From assembly GCF_007126775.1 (NCBI RefSeq), contig NZ_SLAP01000170.1, positions 1 to 53,002 of the forward strand: a DNA stretch of 53,002 nucleotides. The letters run 5' to 3'. Positions 27,915 through 37,987 of this stretch are shown piece by piece. Below the pieces are notes generated by a model. The model was not told the origin of the DNA. It worked only from the letters and a program-made list of their open reading frames with translations, and did not search any database. Made by a program: the position numbers and the translations under genes. Numbering within the stretch: position 1 is the stretch's first letter; every line of letters starts with the position of its first letter. Source of the stretch: Cecembia sp. GTDB taxonomy: Bacteria; Bacteroidota; Bacteroidia; Cytophagales; Cyclobacteriaceae.

Positions 27915-28289
27915 TTATAAAATGCTTTTCATCTTTTCCGGCGTCAATGGTTTTTCCAAGAAAGCCTGTACTTCATTATAAGAAAGGGCCTTATTCCTAT
28001 CCTTGTAGTCGATAGAGCTGGAAAGCATGACGATTTTATCCTGTCTTTCCTTAAAGTTTTCCTGATATAGATTCAAAAAATCCCAACCATTGGTTACAGG
28101 CATGTTGATATCCAATAAAATCAAAACCGGTTTCGATACATCTATTTCTTGAATTCTTTGAAGGGCCTGTTCAGCCTGCAGATAATCTTCTACGCTATCT
28201 GCTATATTCAGTTTAGAGATTAACCTCCTATTGATCAGGTTATTGATGGGATCATCATCTACAAGAATAATCGCAAAGTAAGGATACAT
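27915..28289 (-). CDS. Single-domain response regulator
   Basis: A 124-residue receiver domain without output module. Acidic pocket in AIILVDDDPINNLINRRLI, phospho-acceptor Asp in VLILLDINMPVTNGWDFL, Ser switch in IVMLSSSID, conserved Lys in FLEKPLTPEK. The ATG at 28287-28289 (MYPYFAIILVDDD) is the natural start; the open frame extends further upstream but that part has no domain. The NLINRRLI after the acidic pocket is typical of hybrid-kinase-associated receivers of Bacteroidetes. It lies just before corA. Confidence 0.88.
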   Translation of the reverse strand: MYPYFAIILVDDDPINNLINRRLISKLNIADSVEDYLQAEQALQRIQEIDVSKPVLILLDINMPVTNGWDFLNLYQENFKERQDKIVMLSSSIDYKDRNKALSYNEVQAFLEKPLTPEKMKSIL

Positions 28290-28423
28290 TAGCGGGGTTA
28301 TAGGCTTTCTTAAAATTCCTAACGCAGAATTTTTTTCAAAGATATGCATAGTCTTCAAAATTTTAAATTCTTTTTCATGAATACATTTAACCCGCATTAC
28401 GCATTAGGTTGCGTAGTAGCCTG

Positions 28424-28515
28424 TCCCAATGAATATCGGGAAGAGATCAAAACGCAAAATAATCAAGCATTTAGCGAATGAAGCGTATTCATCTCTATGG
28501 TGAATGAGCTAAATA
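28424..28515. other. Nested inverted repeats in the gap between response regulator and groEL
   Basis: The 266-base gap contains TCCC-N10-GGGA (28424-28441) and an outer pair ATTTAGC (28469-28475) with GCTAAAT (28508-28514). Inside the outer pair, ATGAA/TTCAT and ATTCA/TGAAT compete for overlapping bases. No ORF or known RNA family is recognised. Confidence 0.4.
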
Positions 28516-28609
28516 CAGTATAACAATTGATTATAAAGTGTTATGAGCTCGTAATAGAAGTCCTAATGCTTAAAATATAAGGACAATGCATACCAATTGG
28601 GTATCAACA

Positions 28610-28638
28610 AAAAAGGAGTCCAAATCGGACTCCTTTTT
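28610..28638. terminator. Terminator of groS-groL
   Basis: Stem AAAAAGGAGTCC (28610-28621) with GGACTCCTTTTT (28627-28638) and a 5-base loop. Five or more U follow on either strand. It lies 26 bases past the groEL stop and is the end of the chaperonin transcript. Confidence 0.93.
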
Positions 28639-28663
28639 ATTTTTGAAATTGTTGAGGCTTGGC

Positions 28664-30307
<1,644 letters not shown>

Positions 30308-30333
30308 TTAGTTTTTGATTGTTTTTTAGATGA

Positions 30334-30612
30334 TTACAGAATCGCGAAAATATCAGCTTCCCTCATGATCAGGTAATCATGACCTTCTACAGAGAGTTCT
30401 GTGCCGGCATATTTGCCATAAAGCACTGTGTCACCTACTTTTACAGTCAAGGGTTCATCTTTTTTGCCATTCCCTACTGCTACTACGGTTCCTTTTTGTG
30501 GTTTTTCTTTTGCAGTATCCGGAATGTAAAGGCCGGAGGCAGTTTTCTCTTCAGCTGCAGCAGGTTCTACCAGAACCCTGTCTGCAAGAGGTTGGATGTT
30601 AACTTTTGACAT
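30334..30612 (-). CDS. groS: Co-chaperonin GroES (Hsp10)
   Basis: The 92-residue lid of the GroEL chamber. Landmarks are [29 protein letters not shown] and the mobile loop around [10 protein letters not shown], then [33 protein letters not shown] at the end. It is the first gene of the pair. The upstream 216-base divergent gap has no CIRCE element; it carries repeated TGACAG/CTGTCA motifs and one TTTGGCAC box. Confidence 0.98.
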   Translation of the reverse strand: MSKVNIQPLADRVLVEPAAAEEKTASGLYIPDTAKEKPQKGTVVAVGNGKKDEPLTVKVGDTVLYGKYAGTELSVEGHDYLIMREADIFAIL

Positions 30613-30654
30613 AATAATTAGACTTTTTAAGGTTAGTTCTAAAACGTTACTAAG

Positions 30655-30678
30655 CGAATAATCATTTCTTGTGCCAAA
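30655..30678 (-). promoter_or_regulatory. Possible sigma-54-like promoter of groS
   Basis: On the minus strand TTTGGCACAAGAAATGATTA carries the -24 consensus TGGCAC, with ATGA where TTGC is expected at -12 (10 bases between GG and GA). The predicted transcript would start about 40 bases before groS. The -12 mismatch makes this weak; it is noted because repeated TGTCA motifs lie just upstream. Confidence 0.35.
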
Positions 30679-30696
30679 TTCAGTTTAATGACCAAA

Positions 30697-30798
30697 TCTG
30701 ACAGAAAGGCGTAAAAGCAGATCGTTTTACTGTCAGTAAGTTTTTATTTATCTCATTTTGACTGTCAAATTTTCCCAAAACTTTTTTCTTATGTCAGT
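30697..30798. promoter_or_regulatory. Cluster of TGTCA/TGACA motifs upstream of groS
   Basis: Four copies of a TGTCAG-like word occur within 100 bases: CTGACAG (30698-30704), CTGTCAG (30730-30736), TTTGACTGTCAAA (30757-30769, itself palindromic) and ATGTCAG (30791-30797). The first two form an inverted repeat with inner arms GTAAAA/TTTTAC. They could bind an activator of groS or a regulator of the divergent gene. Confidence 0.5.
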
Positions 30799-30828
30799 TT
30801 TTTTTAAATTTTAACAAATTAGGTACTT

Positions 30829-31536
30829 ATGAAAAATTTATCTGAAAATTGGATCACGGAAGGTTGGGTAGAAATAAAAAAAAAAAAATACATCCTTCTG
30901 GCTTACCTTCAACATGTGGAATCACAGTTTAAAGAAGTTAAGCTCTATCCACCCTTAGGAGAATTGGTCCAGCATTACTCCAAATTGAAAAGCTTTTCGG
31001 AAAACAGGGAACAGTTGAAGGCATCCTTTCCCAAATTACTGGAAGGTCCCGATTTCAAGGAAATGAAATTAAAATACAAGGCATTGGATCCCGATGACGA
31101 TATGATGAAGCAGCTGGAAGAAATAGTTGCTTATGCTTTGCCCAAACTGAAAAAAGCCATAGAAGAAGGCAAAAGTATTTATGACTTTCTTGAGGAGGAA
31201 ATGGTTATAGAACCTGTTGGAATTTCCCCAATTTATCAAAAAGAGGGTTATGCCTTTCTTTCATTCAAAGACTCAAAGGATGTTTATATTTACCGGTATA
31301 GGATAAATTTGTTTCAGAATAGCCTCGATACCTTCAAAGGTATCATGATGCAGCTGATAGAGAAAGTCAAAATCAGCCTGAGTCAGACTTTCGAACAAGT
31401 CAAACTTGATCTTATCCGAGCTTACAAGGAACTGCCAAATCCTGCTGCTTACAGGATACACTGTGCACATCAAATACCTTTACAAGAAAGCTTTCTTCCG
31501 ATAAGCAAACGTTTGTTGCTGAAAACAATAAAATAA
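30829..31536 (+). CDS. Conserved hypothetical protein with homopolymeric A-tract
   Basis: A 235-residue soluble protein I do not recognise, with no signal peptide, membrane helix or known motif. It is mostly helical with a beta-rich segment (GYAFLSFKDSKDVYIYRYRINLFQNS) near residues 145-165. The codons around residues 16-20 contain 13 consecutive A (30876-30888, encoding the KKKK run), a site prone to slippage that could shift the frame early in the gene. It lies alone on the plus strand between the minus-strand groS and secG units and ends in a strong bidirectional terminator. Conservation suggests a real gene, but the role is unknown. Confidence 0.72.
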   Translation: MKNLSENWITEGWVEIKKKKYILLAYLQHVESQFKEVKLYPPLGELVQHYSKLKSFSENREQLKASFPKLLEGPDFKEMKLKYKALDPDDDMMKQLEEIVAYALPKLKKAIEEGKSIYDFLEEEMVIEPVGISPIYQKEGYAFLSFKDSKDVYIYRYRINLFQNSLDTFKGIMMQLIEKVKISLSQTFEQVKLDLIRAYKELPNPAAYRIHCAHQIPLQESFLPISKRLLLKTIK

Positions 31537-31562
31537 AAAAAGGGGCTTTAAAGCCCCTTTTT
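31537..31562. terminator. Bidirectional terminator
   Basis: Palindrome AAAAAGGGGCTTT/AAAGCCCCTTTTT spans the gap between the plus-strand hypothetical gene and secG. It has almost no loop in the DNA palindrome, so the RNA hairpin opens at its tip; U-tracts are present on both strands. Confidence 0.9.
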
Positions 31563-31579
31563 GAAACTGACAGTAACGT

Positions 31580-31945
31580 TTAATTTTCAGTATCTTCTTC
31601 TCCTTCTTCCTCAGTATTTTCTTGAATAGAAGGTAATAAACCTTCCCCTTCACCAAAGGAAGGAGTAAGGATTTGCTTTCTTGCATTCTCTATGTTAGGC
31701 GAAGAAAAATCATCACCGCTTTCTGTGCTGTAGAAAGCCGAAGATGTCAAAGACAATACCAAAATAACAATAGAAAGTACCCAAGTGGCCTTTTCCAAAA
31801 TATTGCCTGTTTTGGTTACGCCCATAATCTGCGAGGCACTGCCTCCAAAGGCCGCTCCAACGCCTCCTTTTGAGTCTTGGGCAAGAATGACCAAAACCAA
31901 CAAAACTGCAAGGATAATAATTACACTGATAAGTAGGGTAAACAT
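31580..31945 (-). CDS. secG: Preprotein translocase subunit SecG
   Basis: Small SecYEG subunit of 121 residues. Two membrane helices (LLISVIIILAVLLVLVILAQ and ILEKATWVLSIVILVLSLTS) flank the conserved loop DSKGGVGAAFGGSASQIMG. The C-terminal tail is longer and very acidic (EENTEEEGEEDTEN), which is common in Bacteroidetes SecG. It follows the TPR-like gene by 9 bases and is the last gene of the miaB-lptE unit. Confidence 0.95.
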   Translation of the reverse strand: MFTLLISVIIILAVLLVLVILAQDSKGGVGAAFGGSASQIMGVTKTGNILEKATWVLSIVILVLSLTSSAFYSTESGDDFSSPNIENARKQILTPSFGEGEGLLPSIQENTEEEGEEDTEN

Positions 31946-31954
31946 ATGATTGTT

Positions 31955-32920
31955 TTATTTTTTTTCAAGTTCTTCAATTAATTTCGCAAAATAAGTGTTT
32001 TTCTCTGGAAACTTCACCATCAACTTCTTATAAATTTCTTTGGCCTTTGTTTTTTTTCCCTGTTTGACCAAAATCCCGGCATAAGCCTCTGTAATCAGAT
32101 TGGGATTGAGCTTGGTGCTGTTTTCTGAGAGGTCTTCCTGATTTTGCTGCCCTTCAATTTCTTTGATGGTGGCCAATTTGATTTCTTTTTTGCTGAATGC
32201 TTTGATGATATCGATCTGCTCCTGTTTTTTCTTATCGTGTATTTCCTTTTTTTCTTTTTTACGGATGGATTCTATGAGGTCATCTTTATGTCCTCTTCTC
32301 TTTGGTTTGCGCTCCGTTTCTGCCTCAGCCAGGGCCTCCTTCTCAGTTGGTATGCTTTCCGGTTGCACAGGTTCAGTTTCTTTGGTCTTGGAAACAGGTT
32401 CAGCAGAAACTGGATTTATATTTTCTAAACTGGCCCCCCCATTTCCCTTTTCCAGCCTTTCCAGGGCTTTGAGTTTACTCTGGGCCAATTCTTCCCCCAG
32501 TTTTTTCAAGGTAGCCGTAATATCTTTATTGCTGGTTGGTTTTTTGTGTTCCGGAATTAGATGCCCTTCCAGGTCATCGATGAAATTTTTGATCCCTTCA
32601 GGACTTTTCTTTTCATCTGGTTTTTGGATGTTTACATCCTGGTCCATTGCTTCATCCTCCAAGGTTGCTCTATTTTCCTGGAAGGGGACATGTGTTTCTA
32701 TCATTTTTTTCAACCATGCCCTGTCTGGGGAGGTAATCGCAGCCCAGGGGAGCAGTTCATTTCCTGGTGTTGTTGACTTCTCGAATTCGTACTTGGCAAG
32801 TAAAACCTTAGGAATCTGAAAGTAAGGAAAAGCCTCATGGAGTTTGAGCAGTTCCAGAAAATCATCTTTACTGAGATGATTCGCTCGTTGAATAATTCCA
32901 AGTAACTGTAAAGAATTCAC
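31955..32920 (-). CDS. Conserved cytoplasmic protein with TPR-like C-terminus
   Basis: A 321-residue protein. The first 75 residues are a small helical domain (LSKDDFLELLKLHEAFPYFQ), the middle is a long charged low-complexity linker rich in K/E/P, and the last 45 residues (LITEAYAGILVKQGKKTKAKEIYKKLMVKFPEKNTYFAKLIEEL) read as one tetratricopeptide repeat plus helix. The family is a regular neighbour of lptE and secG in Bacteroidetes; function is unknown. It is 36 bases after lptE and 9 before secG. Confidence 0.78.
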   Translation of the reverse strand: MNSLQLLGIIQRANHLSKDDFLELLKLHEAFPYFQIPKVLLAKYEFEKSTTPGNELLPWAAITSPDRAWLKKMIETHVPFQENRATLEDEAMDQDVNIQKPDEKKSPEGIKNFIDDLEGHLIPEHKKPTSNKDITATLKKLGEELAQSKLKALERLEKGNGGASLENINPVSAEPVSKTKETEPVQPESIPTEKEALAEAETERKPKRRGHKDDLIESIRKKEKKEIHDKKKQEQIDIIKAFSKKEIKLATIKEIEGQQNQEDLSENSTKLNPNLITEAYAGILVKQGKKTKAKEIYKKLMVKFPEKNTYFAKLIEELEKK

Positions 32921-32956
32921 TGATGATTTTTTTTAGAAAGTACAATTTACTAAATT

Positions 32957-33499
32957 TTACCAATTGGCCACCGTGGCAGCAAAAATATCCTGAATGATAC
33001 TTTCGAAAATTTCCTCGATGAGAACGCTTTCCACTTGAAGGATAGAGGTGGATCTTGGGTCATAATCTTTGAAGAAAGTGAAGGTTCTTTTCAGGCTTTC
33101 GTCTTCATTGACCGTATTGACATAGTCTACTTCTACAGAGATGTTGAGACGCATCTGCCCGGCCCGGTCCGGTAAGTTGGGATCTGTAGTAGTTACAGTG
33201 GCCTGTGGAGTGATGGTATATCGGGTAATGGATCCAGAGAACTGAAGGTCACCATTATTTCTGATCAGCTCCAATTGGGTATTCCTCTGGTAAAAATCTT
33301 TCAAAGATTCCGTAAACAACTGCTCCATATTGGCAGGACCGCCGCCGGAATCATTGAAGAAATTGTCCACGGAAAAAGATTTGATTATATCATAGTTGAT
33401 GTTAGTGCCCGTGAAGCTGTAACTTACAGAGCAAGCCTGCACCATCCATGTACTGAGGAGGATAAAGCCTATTAAAAGATACCGCTTAATCAATATCAT
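32957..33499 (-). CDS. lptE: LptE-family LPS-assembly lipoprotein
   Basis: The outer-membrane lipoprotein that plugs the LptD barrel during lipopolysaccharide insertion. From the ATG at 33497-33499 it has 180 residues: signal sequence RYLLIGFILLSTWMVQAC with the lipid Cys at residue 23, then the short compact domain starting CSVSYSFTGTNI. VSYSFTG is typical of the Bacteroidetes LptE family. The start overlaps the end of the sigma-54 activator gene by 14 bases. A longer reading frame reaching 33556 has no signal peptide. Confidence 0.88.
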   Translation of the reverse strand: MILIKRYLLIGFILLSTWMVQACSVSYSFTGTNINYDIIKSFSVDNFFNDSGGGPANMEQLFTESLKDFYQRNTQLELIRNNGDLQFSGSITRYTITPQATVTTTDPNLPDRAGQMRLNISVEVDYVNTVNEDESLKRTFTFFKDYDPRSTSILQVESVLIEEIFESIIQDIFAATVANW

Positions 33500-34772
33500 A
33501 CTGCTTAATTTTTCTGTATAAGGTCCTTTCAGAAATGCCCAGGTCACCGGCAGCATATTTTCTTTTGTTGTTATGTTTCCGCAATGCCCTGATTATCATT
33601 TCTTTTTCCTTTTTTTCCAAAGATAAGGAATTGTCGTCCTCTTCATGGACTATATCCTCTATGTTGTCATCATCGTAAGATTCAATTTCTTCTTTTTTGG
33701 CCTTTGCATCCAGCACCAAAGGCATGTTGACAGAGGGAGCTGTTGGCTTTTGGGTATCTTCAAACGATACAGGAGATTCCAAGTCCTCAAAAAGATTTTG
33801 GTGCTTGTTGATAATATTGGCATTCAGTCCACCCGATTGATATGTTTCCAACACTAATTTTTTGAGCTCATTCATGTCCTTCTTCATGTCAAAGAGCACT
33901 TTATAAAGCAATTCTCTTTCAGAAAAATCTTTATTTTCACCAGATCCTCCTCCTGCAAATACCGCAGGCAATCGGCTTTGTCCTGTAGGAAGGTATTTGG
34001 AGAGGGTAGGAGCGTCTACTTCTCTTTCCTGCTCTAACAACGAAATCTGCTCGGCAATATTTTTAAGCTGCCGAATATTACCTGGAAAAGGAAATCCCAT
34101 CAATAACTTTTTAGCATCCTCACTGAGTGAAATGGGCTTTACACTGTATTTCTCAGAAAAGTCAGAAGTGAATTTCCTGAATAAAAGCACTACATCTTCC
34201 CCTCTTTCCCTTAGGGGTGGGACATAAATTGGAACAGTATTGAGCCTATAATACAAGTCTTCCCGGAACTTCCCTCTTTCTACCGCTTTGATCAGGTTGA
34301 CATTGGTGGCAGCGATGACCCTGACATCTGTTTTTTGGACTTTGGAGGAACCTACTTTTATAAATTCCCCATTTTCCAAAACCCTTAGCAACCTGGCTTG
34401 GGTACCCAATGGCATTTCTCCTATTTCATCCAAAAAAATAGATCCTCCATCCGTGACTTCAAAATAGCCTTTTCTTGCCTCATGGGCTCCTGTGAAAGAA
34501 CCTTTTTCATGACCAAAAAGCTCAGAATCAATGGTTCCCTCAGGAATGGCGCCACAATTGATGGCAATGAATTTACCATGTTTTCGGGTACTTAAAGCAT
34601 GGATAATCTTGGAAAATGATTCCTTGCCACTGCCGCTTTCTCCGGTAATCAGGACTGTCATCTCTGTAGGGGAGGCCTGCATGGCCACTGAAATGGCATG
34701 ATTGAGCAAGGGACTGTTGCCAATAATCCCGAATCTTTGTTTAATACTTTGAATTTCAGAAGGTGAAAACAT
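33486..34772 (-). CDS. Sigma-54-dependent activator lacking a receiver domain
   Basis: A 428-residue bacterial enhancer-binding protein. The AAA+ domain starts almost at the N-terminus: Walker A GESGSGKE (44-51), the sigma-54 contact loop as GSFTGA (91-96), Walker B GGSIFLDEIGEMP (109-121), and RLNTVPIYVPPLRER with the arginine finger region. An acidic linker follows, then a Fis-type helix-turn-helix (KYAAGDLGISERTLYRKIKQ) at the end. There is no receiver, GAF or PAS domain, so control is by level, by partners or by the linker. It lies between miaB (14 bases upstream) and lptE (overlap 14). Targets are unknown. Confidence 0.93.
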   Translation of the reverse strand: MFSPSEIQSIKQRFGIIGNSPLLNHAISVAMQASPTEMTVLITGESGSGKESFSKIIHALSTRKHGKFIAINCGAIPEGTIDSELFGHEKGSFTGAHEARKGYFEVTDGGSIFLDEIGEMPLGTQARLLRVLENGEFIKVGSSKVQKTDVRVIAATNVNLIKAVERGKFREDLYYRLNTVPIYVPPLRERGEDVVLLFRKFTSDFSEKYSVKPISLSEDAKKLLMGFPFPGNIRQLKNIAEQISLLEQEREVDAPTLSKYLPTGQSRLPAVFAGGGSGENKDFSERELLYKVLFDMKKDMNELKKLVLETYQSGGLNANIINKHQNLFEDLESPVSFEDTQKPTAPSVNMPLVLDAKAKKEEIESYDDDNIEDIVHEEDDNSLSLEKKEKEMIIRALRKHNNKRKYAAGDLGISERTLYRKIKQYDID

Positions 34773-34786
34773 AAGGCTAAATAGGT

Positions 34787-36250
34787 TTAGGATATAATTT
34801 CACCAAAAAGCGTTGCAGCGGAGCAATCTGTTATTTTTACCTTGACATAATCGCCTTTTTTAAGCTGGTTTTCCCTTGTAATAATCACCACTTTATTGGC
34901 AGAGTTTCTTCCCTTCAGTTGTGCTTCTGATCTTTTGGAAGTTCCTTCAATCAGGATTTCCTGCACTTTACCGATATCGAGTTTGTTTCGTTCCAAAGAA
35001 AGTGCATTTTGCTTTTCTATAATTTCCGCTAATCTTCGCTTCTTCACTTCCAGAGGAATGTCGTCTGCATATTTCTTGGCAGCGAGGGTTCCGGGTCTTT
35101 CTGAGTAGTAGAACATGTAGGAGAAATCATATTTGACGATATCCATTAATGTCAGTGTATCCTGATGTTCTTCTTCGGTCTCCGTGCAAAAACCCGCAAT
35201 CATATCTGAAGAAATGCCACATTCCTCCCCCAAAATCTCCCGGATGGCCCTTACTCTATTCAGATACCATTCCCTATCATAGGTCCTGTTCATCAGATCC
35301 AAAACCCTGGAATTGCCACTTTGTACAGGCAAGTGGATGTATTTACAGATATTGTCATACTTTTTCATGGTATACAATACCTCATCTGTAATGTCTTTTG
35401 GATGAGAAGTACTGAATCTGATTCTGAGTTTGGGATCAACCAATGCTACCATTTCCAGTAAATTGGCAAAATTCACCACCTTGGTCACCTCTTCCTCTTT
35501 TTTATTGAGTCGGGCTTTGTTGTTTTCCTCCGGTGACCATTTGTAAGAATCCACATTCTGCCCCAAGAGGGTTACTTCCCGGTATCCTTTTTCAAATAAT
35601 TCCCTGGCTTCCCTGACTATTGAGTGGGGGTCCCTACTTCTTTCCCTTCCACGGGTAAATGGCACCACACAAAATGAGCACATGTTGTCACAGCCACGCA
35701 TAATGGAAATGAAGGCTGTTACGCCGTTGGAGTTGAGCCTTACAGGTGAAATATCTGCATAAGTCTCTTCTCTTGAAAGAAATGTATTGACACCTTTATT
35801 TCCTTCTTCTGCAGAAGCCACCAAATTGGGGAGGTCTCTGTAAGCATCAGGGCCTACCACAACATCTACGATTTTTTCTTCCTCCAAAAGCTTATCCTTC
35901 AGCCTTTCTGCCATACATCCAAGTACACCAATGGTCATCTCCGGCTTATTCTTCTTAATGGTATTGAATTGATTCAGTCTCTTTCTGACAGTTTGCTCAG
36001 CCTTTTCACGGATGGAGCAGGTATTCAAAAATATGACATCTGCTTGTTCAAAATCGGAAGTGGTGTCGAAGCCATTTTCTTTCATGATGGAAGCCACTAT
36101 TTCCGAATCGGAAAAATTCATCTGGCAACCATAAGACTCTATGTATAATTTTTTGGATTTCCCCGTATTTTCCTCCTCGGTGGTCTTAAAGTCACATGCT
36201 TGCGCCTCGTCCGGGGAAATAATGTCTATATCTTTGATGATGTTTTCCAT
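34787..36250 (-). CDS. miaB: tRNA-2-methylthio-N6-dimethylallyladenosine synthase
   Basis: Radical-SAM enzyme that thiomethylates i6A37 in tRNAs reading U-starting codons. The 487 residues show the N-terminal cluster-binding cysteines ([34 protein letters not shown]), the radical-SAM motif [17 protein letters not shown], and a C-terminal TRAM domain ([19 protein letters not shown]). It is the first gene of the minus-strand unit with the activator, lptE, TPR and secG. A promoter with -7 TAATTTTG lies 20 bases before its start. Confidence 0.96.
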   Translation of the reverse strand: MENIIKDIDIISPDEAQACDFKTTEEENTGKSKKLYIESYGCQMNFSDSEIVASIMKENGFDTTSDFEQADVIFLNTCSIREKAEQTVRKRLNQFNTIKKNKPEMTIGVLGCMAERLKDKLLEEEKIVDVVVGPDAYRDLPNLVASAEEGNKGVNTFLSREETYADISPVRLNSNGVTAFISIMRGCDNMCSFCVVPFTRGRERSRDPHSIVREARELFEKGYREVTLLGQNVDSYKWSPEENNKARLNKKEEEVTKVVNFANLLEMVALVDPKLRIRFSTSHPKDITDEVLYTMKKYDNICKYIHLPVQSGNSRVLDLMNRTYDREWYLNRVRAIREILGEECGISSDMIAGFCTETEEEHQDTLTLMDIVKYDFSYMFYYSERPGTLAAKKYADDIPLEVKKRRLAEIIEKQNALSLERNKLDIGKVQEILIEGTSKRSEAQLKGRNSANKVVIITRENQLKKGDYVKVKITDCSAATLFGEIIS

Positions 36251-36270
36251 ATGATCAGCAATTCAGGATG

Positions 36271-36314
36271 CAAAATTAAGAAAATACCGACAAAATGACA
36301 GATTTTTATGACAG
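36271..36314 (-). promoter_or_regulatory. Promoter of the miaB operon with TGACAG direct repeats
   Basis: On the minus strand the -7 element TAATTTTG (36271-36278) fits the Bacteroidetes consensus TAnnTTTG. Upstream of it, in plus-strand reading, two direct repeats TGACAGATTTT start at 36296 and 36309, 13 bases apart. The same word is clustered upstream of groS. Confidence 0.5.
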
Positions 36315-36415
36315 ATTTTAGATTCGGTTTCTTAATTAATTGAGATTGAAATACGTATTTGGTATTTACCTGTTTCCAGCTCAATGCTGGAAGGTATTTT
36401 TTAAGCATTCAAAAA

Positions 36416-36439
36416 AGACTGACCAAATGCGGTCAGTCT
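36416..36439 (-). terminator. Terminator of the S41 protease gene
   Basis: Stem AGACTGACC (36416-36424) with GGTCAGTCT (36431-36439), 6-base loop, followed by six U on the minus strand. It lies 39 bases after the protease stop. A further stem TTCCAGC/GCTGGAA at 36374-36392 lies just beyond, with no assigned role. Confidence 0.88.
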
Positions 36440-36477
36440 GTGAGTTTTTAGTTTGATAAGTAAGATTGAGGCAAAAA

Positions 36478-37914
36478 TCATTGATTTTTCCGTTTCAAAA
36501 TTGTCTTGATGGAAGGGTCCATGTCCACCATTTTTCCATAATGCGCTTTATTTTCAAAGGAACTTCCAATGATTTCAATATCGAAGGTTTTTAATCTTGC
36601 ACCGGCCTGTTGGACGCCTTTTATGCGATCTAATGCTAACTTTAATAAGAGCTCATCCGTGTCTCCAAAAGGCAAAAGACGGTTTTGATTTCTTAATTCT
36701 ACACCTTGGATATTCGGAAGGAAACCTTCGGAAAATTCAGATTGCCCGTTTTTATCGGCATCCTTGAATATAATAGGCAATAATCCGTATTTATTATCGG
36801 GATCGTCTTCGTCCTCAATTGGTACCGAACCTACATTTTTTCCTGTAGTGATATCTCCTATGATGACCACATCCATATACGGTTTCAGCCCATTGATAAT
36901 CAATTCACTGGCAGATGCAGTTCTTCTTGAAGTGAGAATATAAATACGGTTTCCTTGTAGCTGTGATCCTAAATTCTCAGATTTAGACCTGAATTTAGTT
37001 TCTACGTTTTGAAAGTTTTCAAACTGCATCAAGAAGCTATTGAAAAGTCTTTTCGAAAATACGTCATTGGAAGTAACATTTGGTGCGATCAAACTTGCCA
37101 AATTTATAGCACTGCTCACAAATCCACCTCCGTTGTACCTGAAGTCAAGTATCAAATGGTCTATACCTTCTGTTTGAAATTCTGCAAAAATCTGATCCAT
37201 TCTATTGTCATACCTATTGTCAGTTCCAGGGGCGAAGAAATGGTAGACCACATATCCGATTTTCTCATTATTGACCTGATAAATGGTATCCAAAAAGTTA
37301 GGATCTTCCGCTATTTCAGTGACAGTTAAAGAAACTGCAGGCTGGGCCTGGAAGGCAGCCGCTTCATTATTATACCGAAAGAAAGTAATGCTATGGTTCT
37401 CCGATCTATTGCCCAATAAACGTATGTATGAATCAAATGTCAACCTTTCTCCATTAATCCTTTCTATCCTATCACCTCTTTTAACTCCTGCCTGTTCAGC
37501 AGGGCTGCCCTTTTTAACATAGGTGACAAAAGCAACGATATTGTTATTTGTTTCGCTTTCCCGGGCCAACAGAATTTCATAACCAGCTTCTAGACTCACT
37601 CCCTGAAGCTGATTTATCAATTCCTGATAATCCGGATAAATGACCGAAAACCGATCCGTAGGTCTATTCAACAAAGATTCAAAATATAACTCGGGCTCTG
37701 AAGTTAGCGCCACAGGTTGTCTCATGCTTTCAAGCCACAGATAAACCTCATCCATTACATCTTTTATCCAAGTATTCACCTTCTCATTTGGATCCAGTGT
37801 TCTTCTTGGATTATTTTCATTTTTATCCTCGCATGCACCCAGTATAATGGATGTGCCCACTATTAAAAGGAGGAGTTTGAGTTTTTTGAAGAATTTACTC
37901 ATGATTAAAGGCAT
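36478..37914 (-). CDS. S41-family (C-terminal processing) peptidase lipoprotein
   Basis: A 478-residue secreted serine peptidase anchored by lipid: LLLIVGTSIILGAC is a lipobox. An N-terminal helical region is followed by a PDZ domain (AFVTYVKKGSPAEQAGVKRGDRI) and an S41 domain. The catalytic serine lies in SRRTASASELIINGLK and the general-base Lys probably in DITTGKNVGSV. YVVYHFFAPG and LILDFRYNGGGF are conserved strands of the fold. It processes or degrades envelope proteins; the target is unknown. Its unit is monocistronic, 82 bases downstream of ftsE. Confidence 0.9.
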   Translation of the reverse strand: MPLIMSKFFKKLKLLLLIVGTSIILGACEDKNENNPRRTLDPNEKVNTWIKDVMDEVYLWLESMRQPVALTSEPELYFESLLNRPTDRFSVIYPDYQELINQLQGVSLEAGYEILLARESETNNNIVAFVTYVKKGSPAEQAGVKRGDRIERINGERLTFDSYIRLLGNRSENHSITFFRYNNEAAAFQAQPAVSLTVTEIAEDPNFLDTIYQVNNEKIGYVVYHFFAPGTDNRYDNRMDQIFAEFQTEGIDHLILDFRYNGGGFVSSAINLASLIAPNVTSNDVFSKRLFNSFLMQFENFQNVETKFRSKSENLGSQLQGNRIYILTSRRTASASELIINGLKPYMDVVIIGDITTGKNVGSVPIEDEDDPDNKYGLLPIIFKDADKNGQSEFSEGFLPNIQGVELRNQNRLLPFGDTDELLLKLALDRIKGVQQAGARLKTFDIEIIGSSFENKAHYGKMVDMDPSIKTILKRKNQ

Positions 37915-37987
37915 TTACTTGTTATTAAACCAATAATTTTTGGTTAAGGTTTAATATTAGCAAATTTCCAGATCATAAGAAATAAAA

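Noticed and set aside
27915-28397. Longer response-regulator start at 28397
   Set aside because: The extra 36 codons have no domain similarity and the receiver begins exactly at the ATG at 28289.
30613-30828. CIRCE/HrcA operator upstream of groES
   Set aside because: No TTAGCACTC-N9-GAGTGCTAA or close variant is present; the repeats seen are TGTCA-type.
36369-36395. Hairpin TTCCAGC/GCTGGAA between miaB and the S41 gene as a separate terminator
   Set aside because: Its T-tract is on the plus strand, where no gene ends; the nearby 36416-36439 hairpin is the clear protease terminator.
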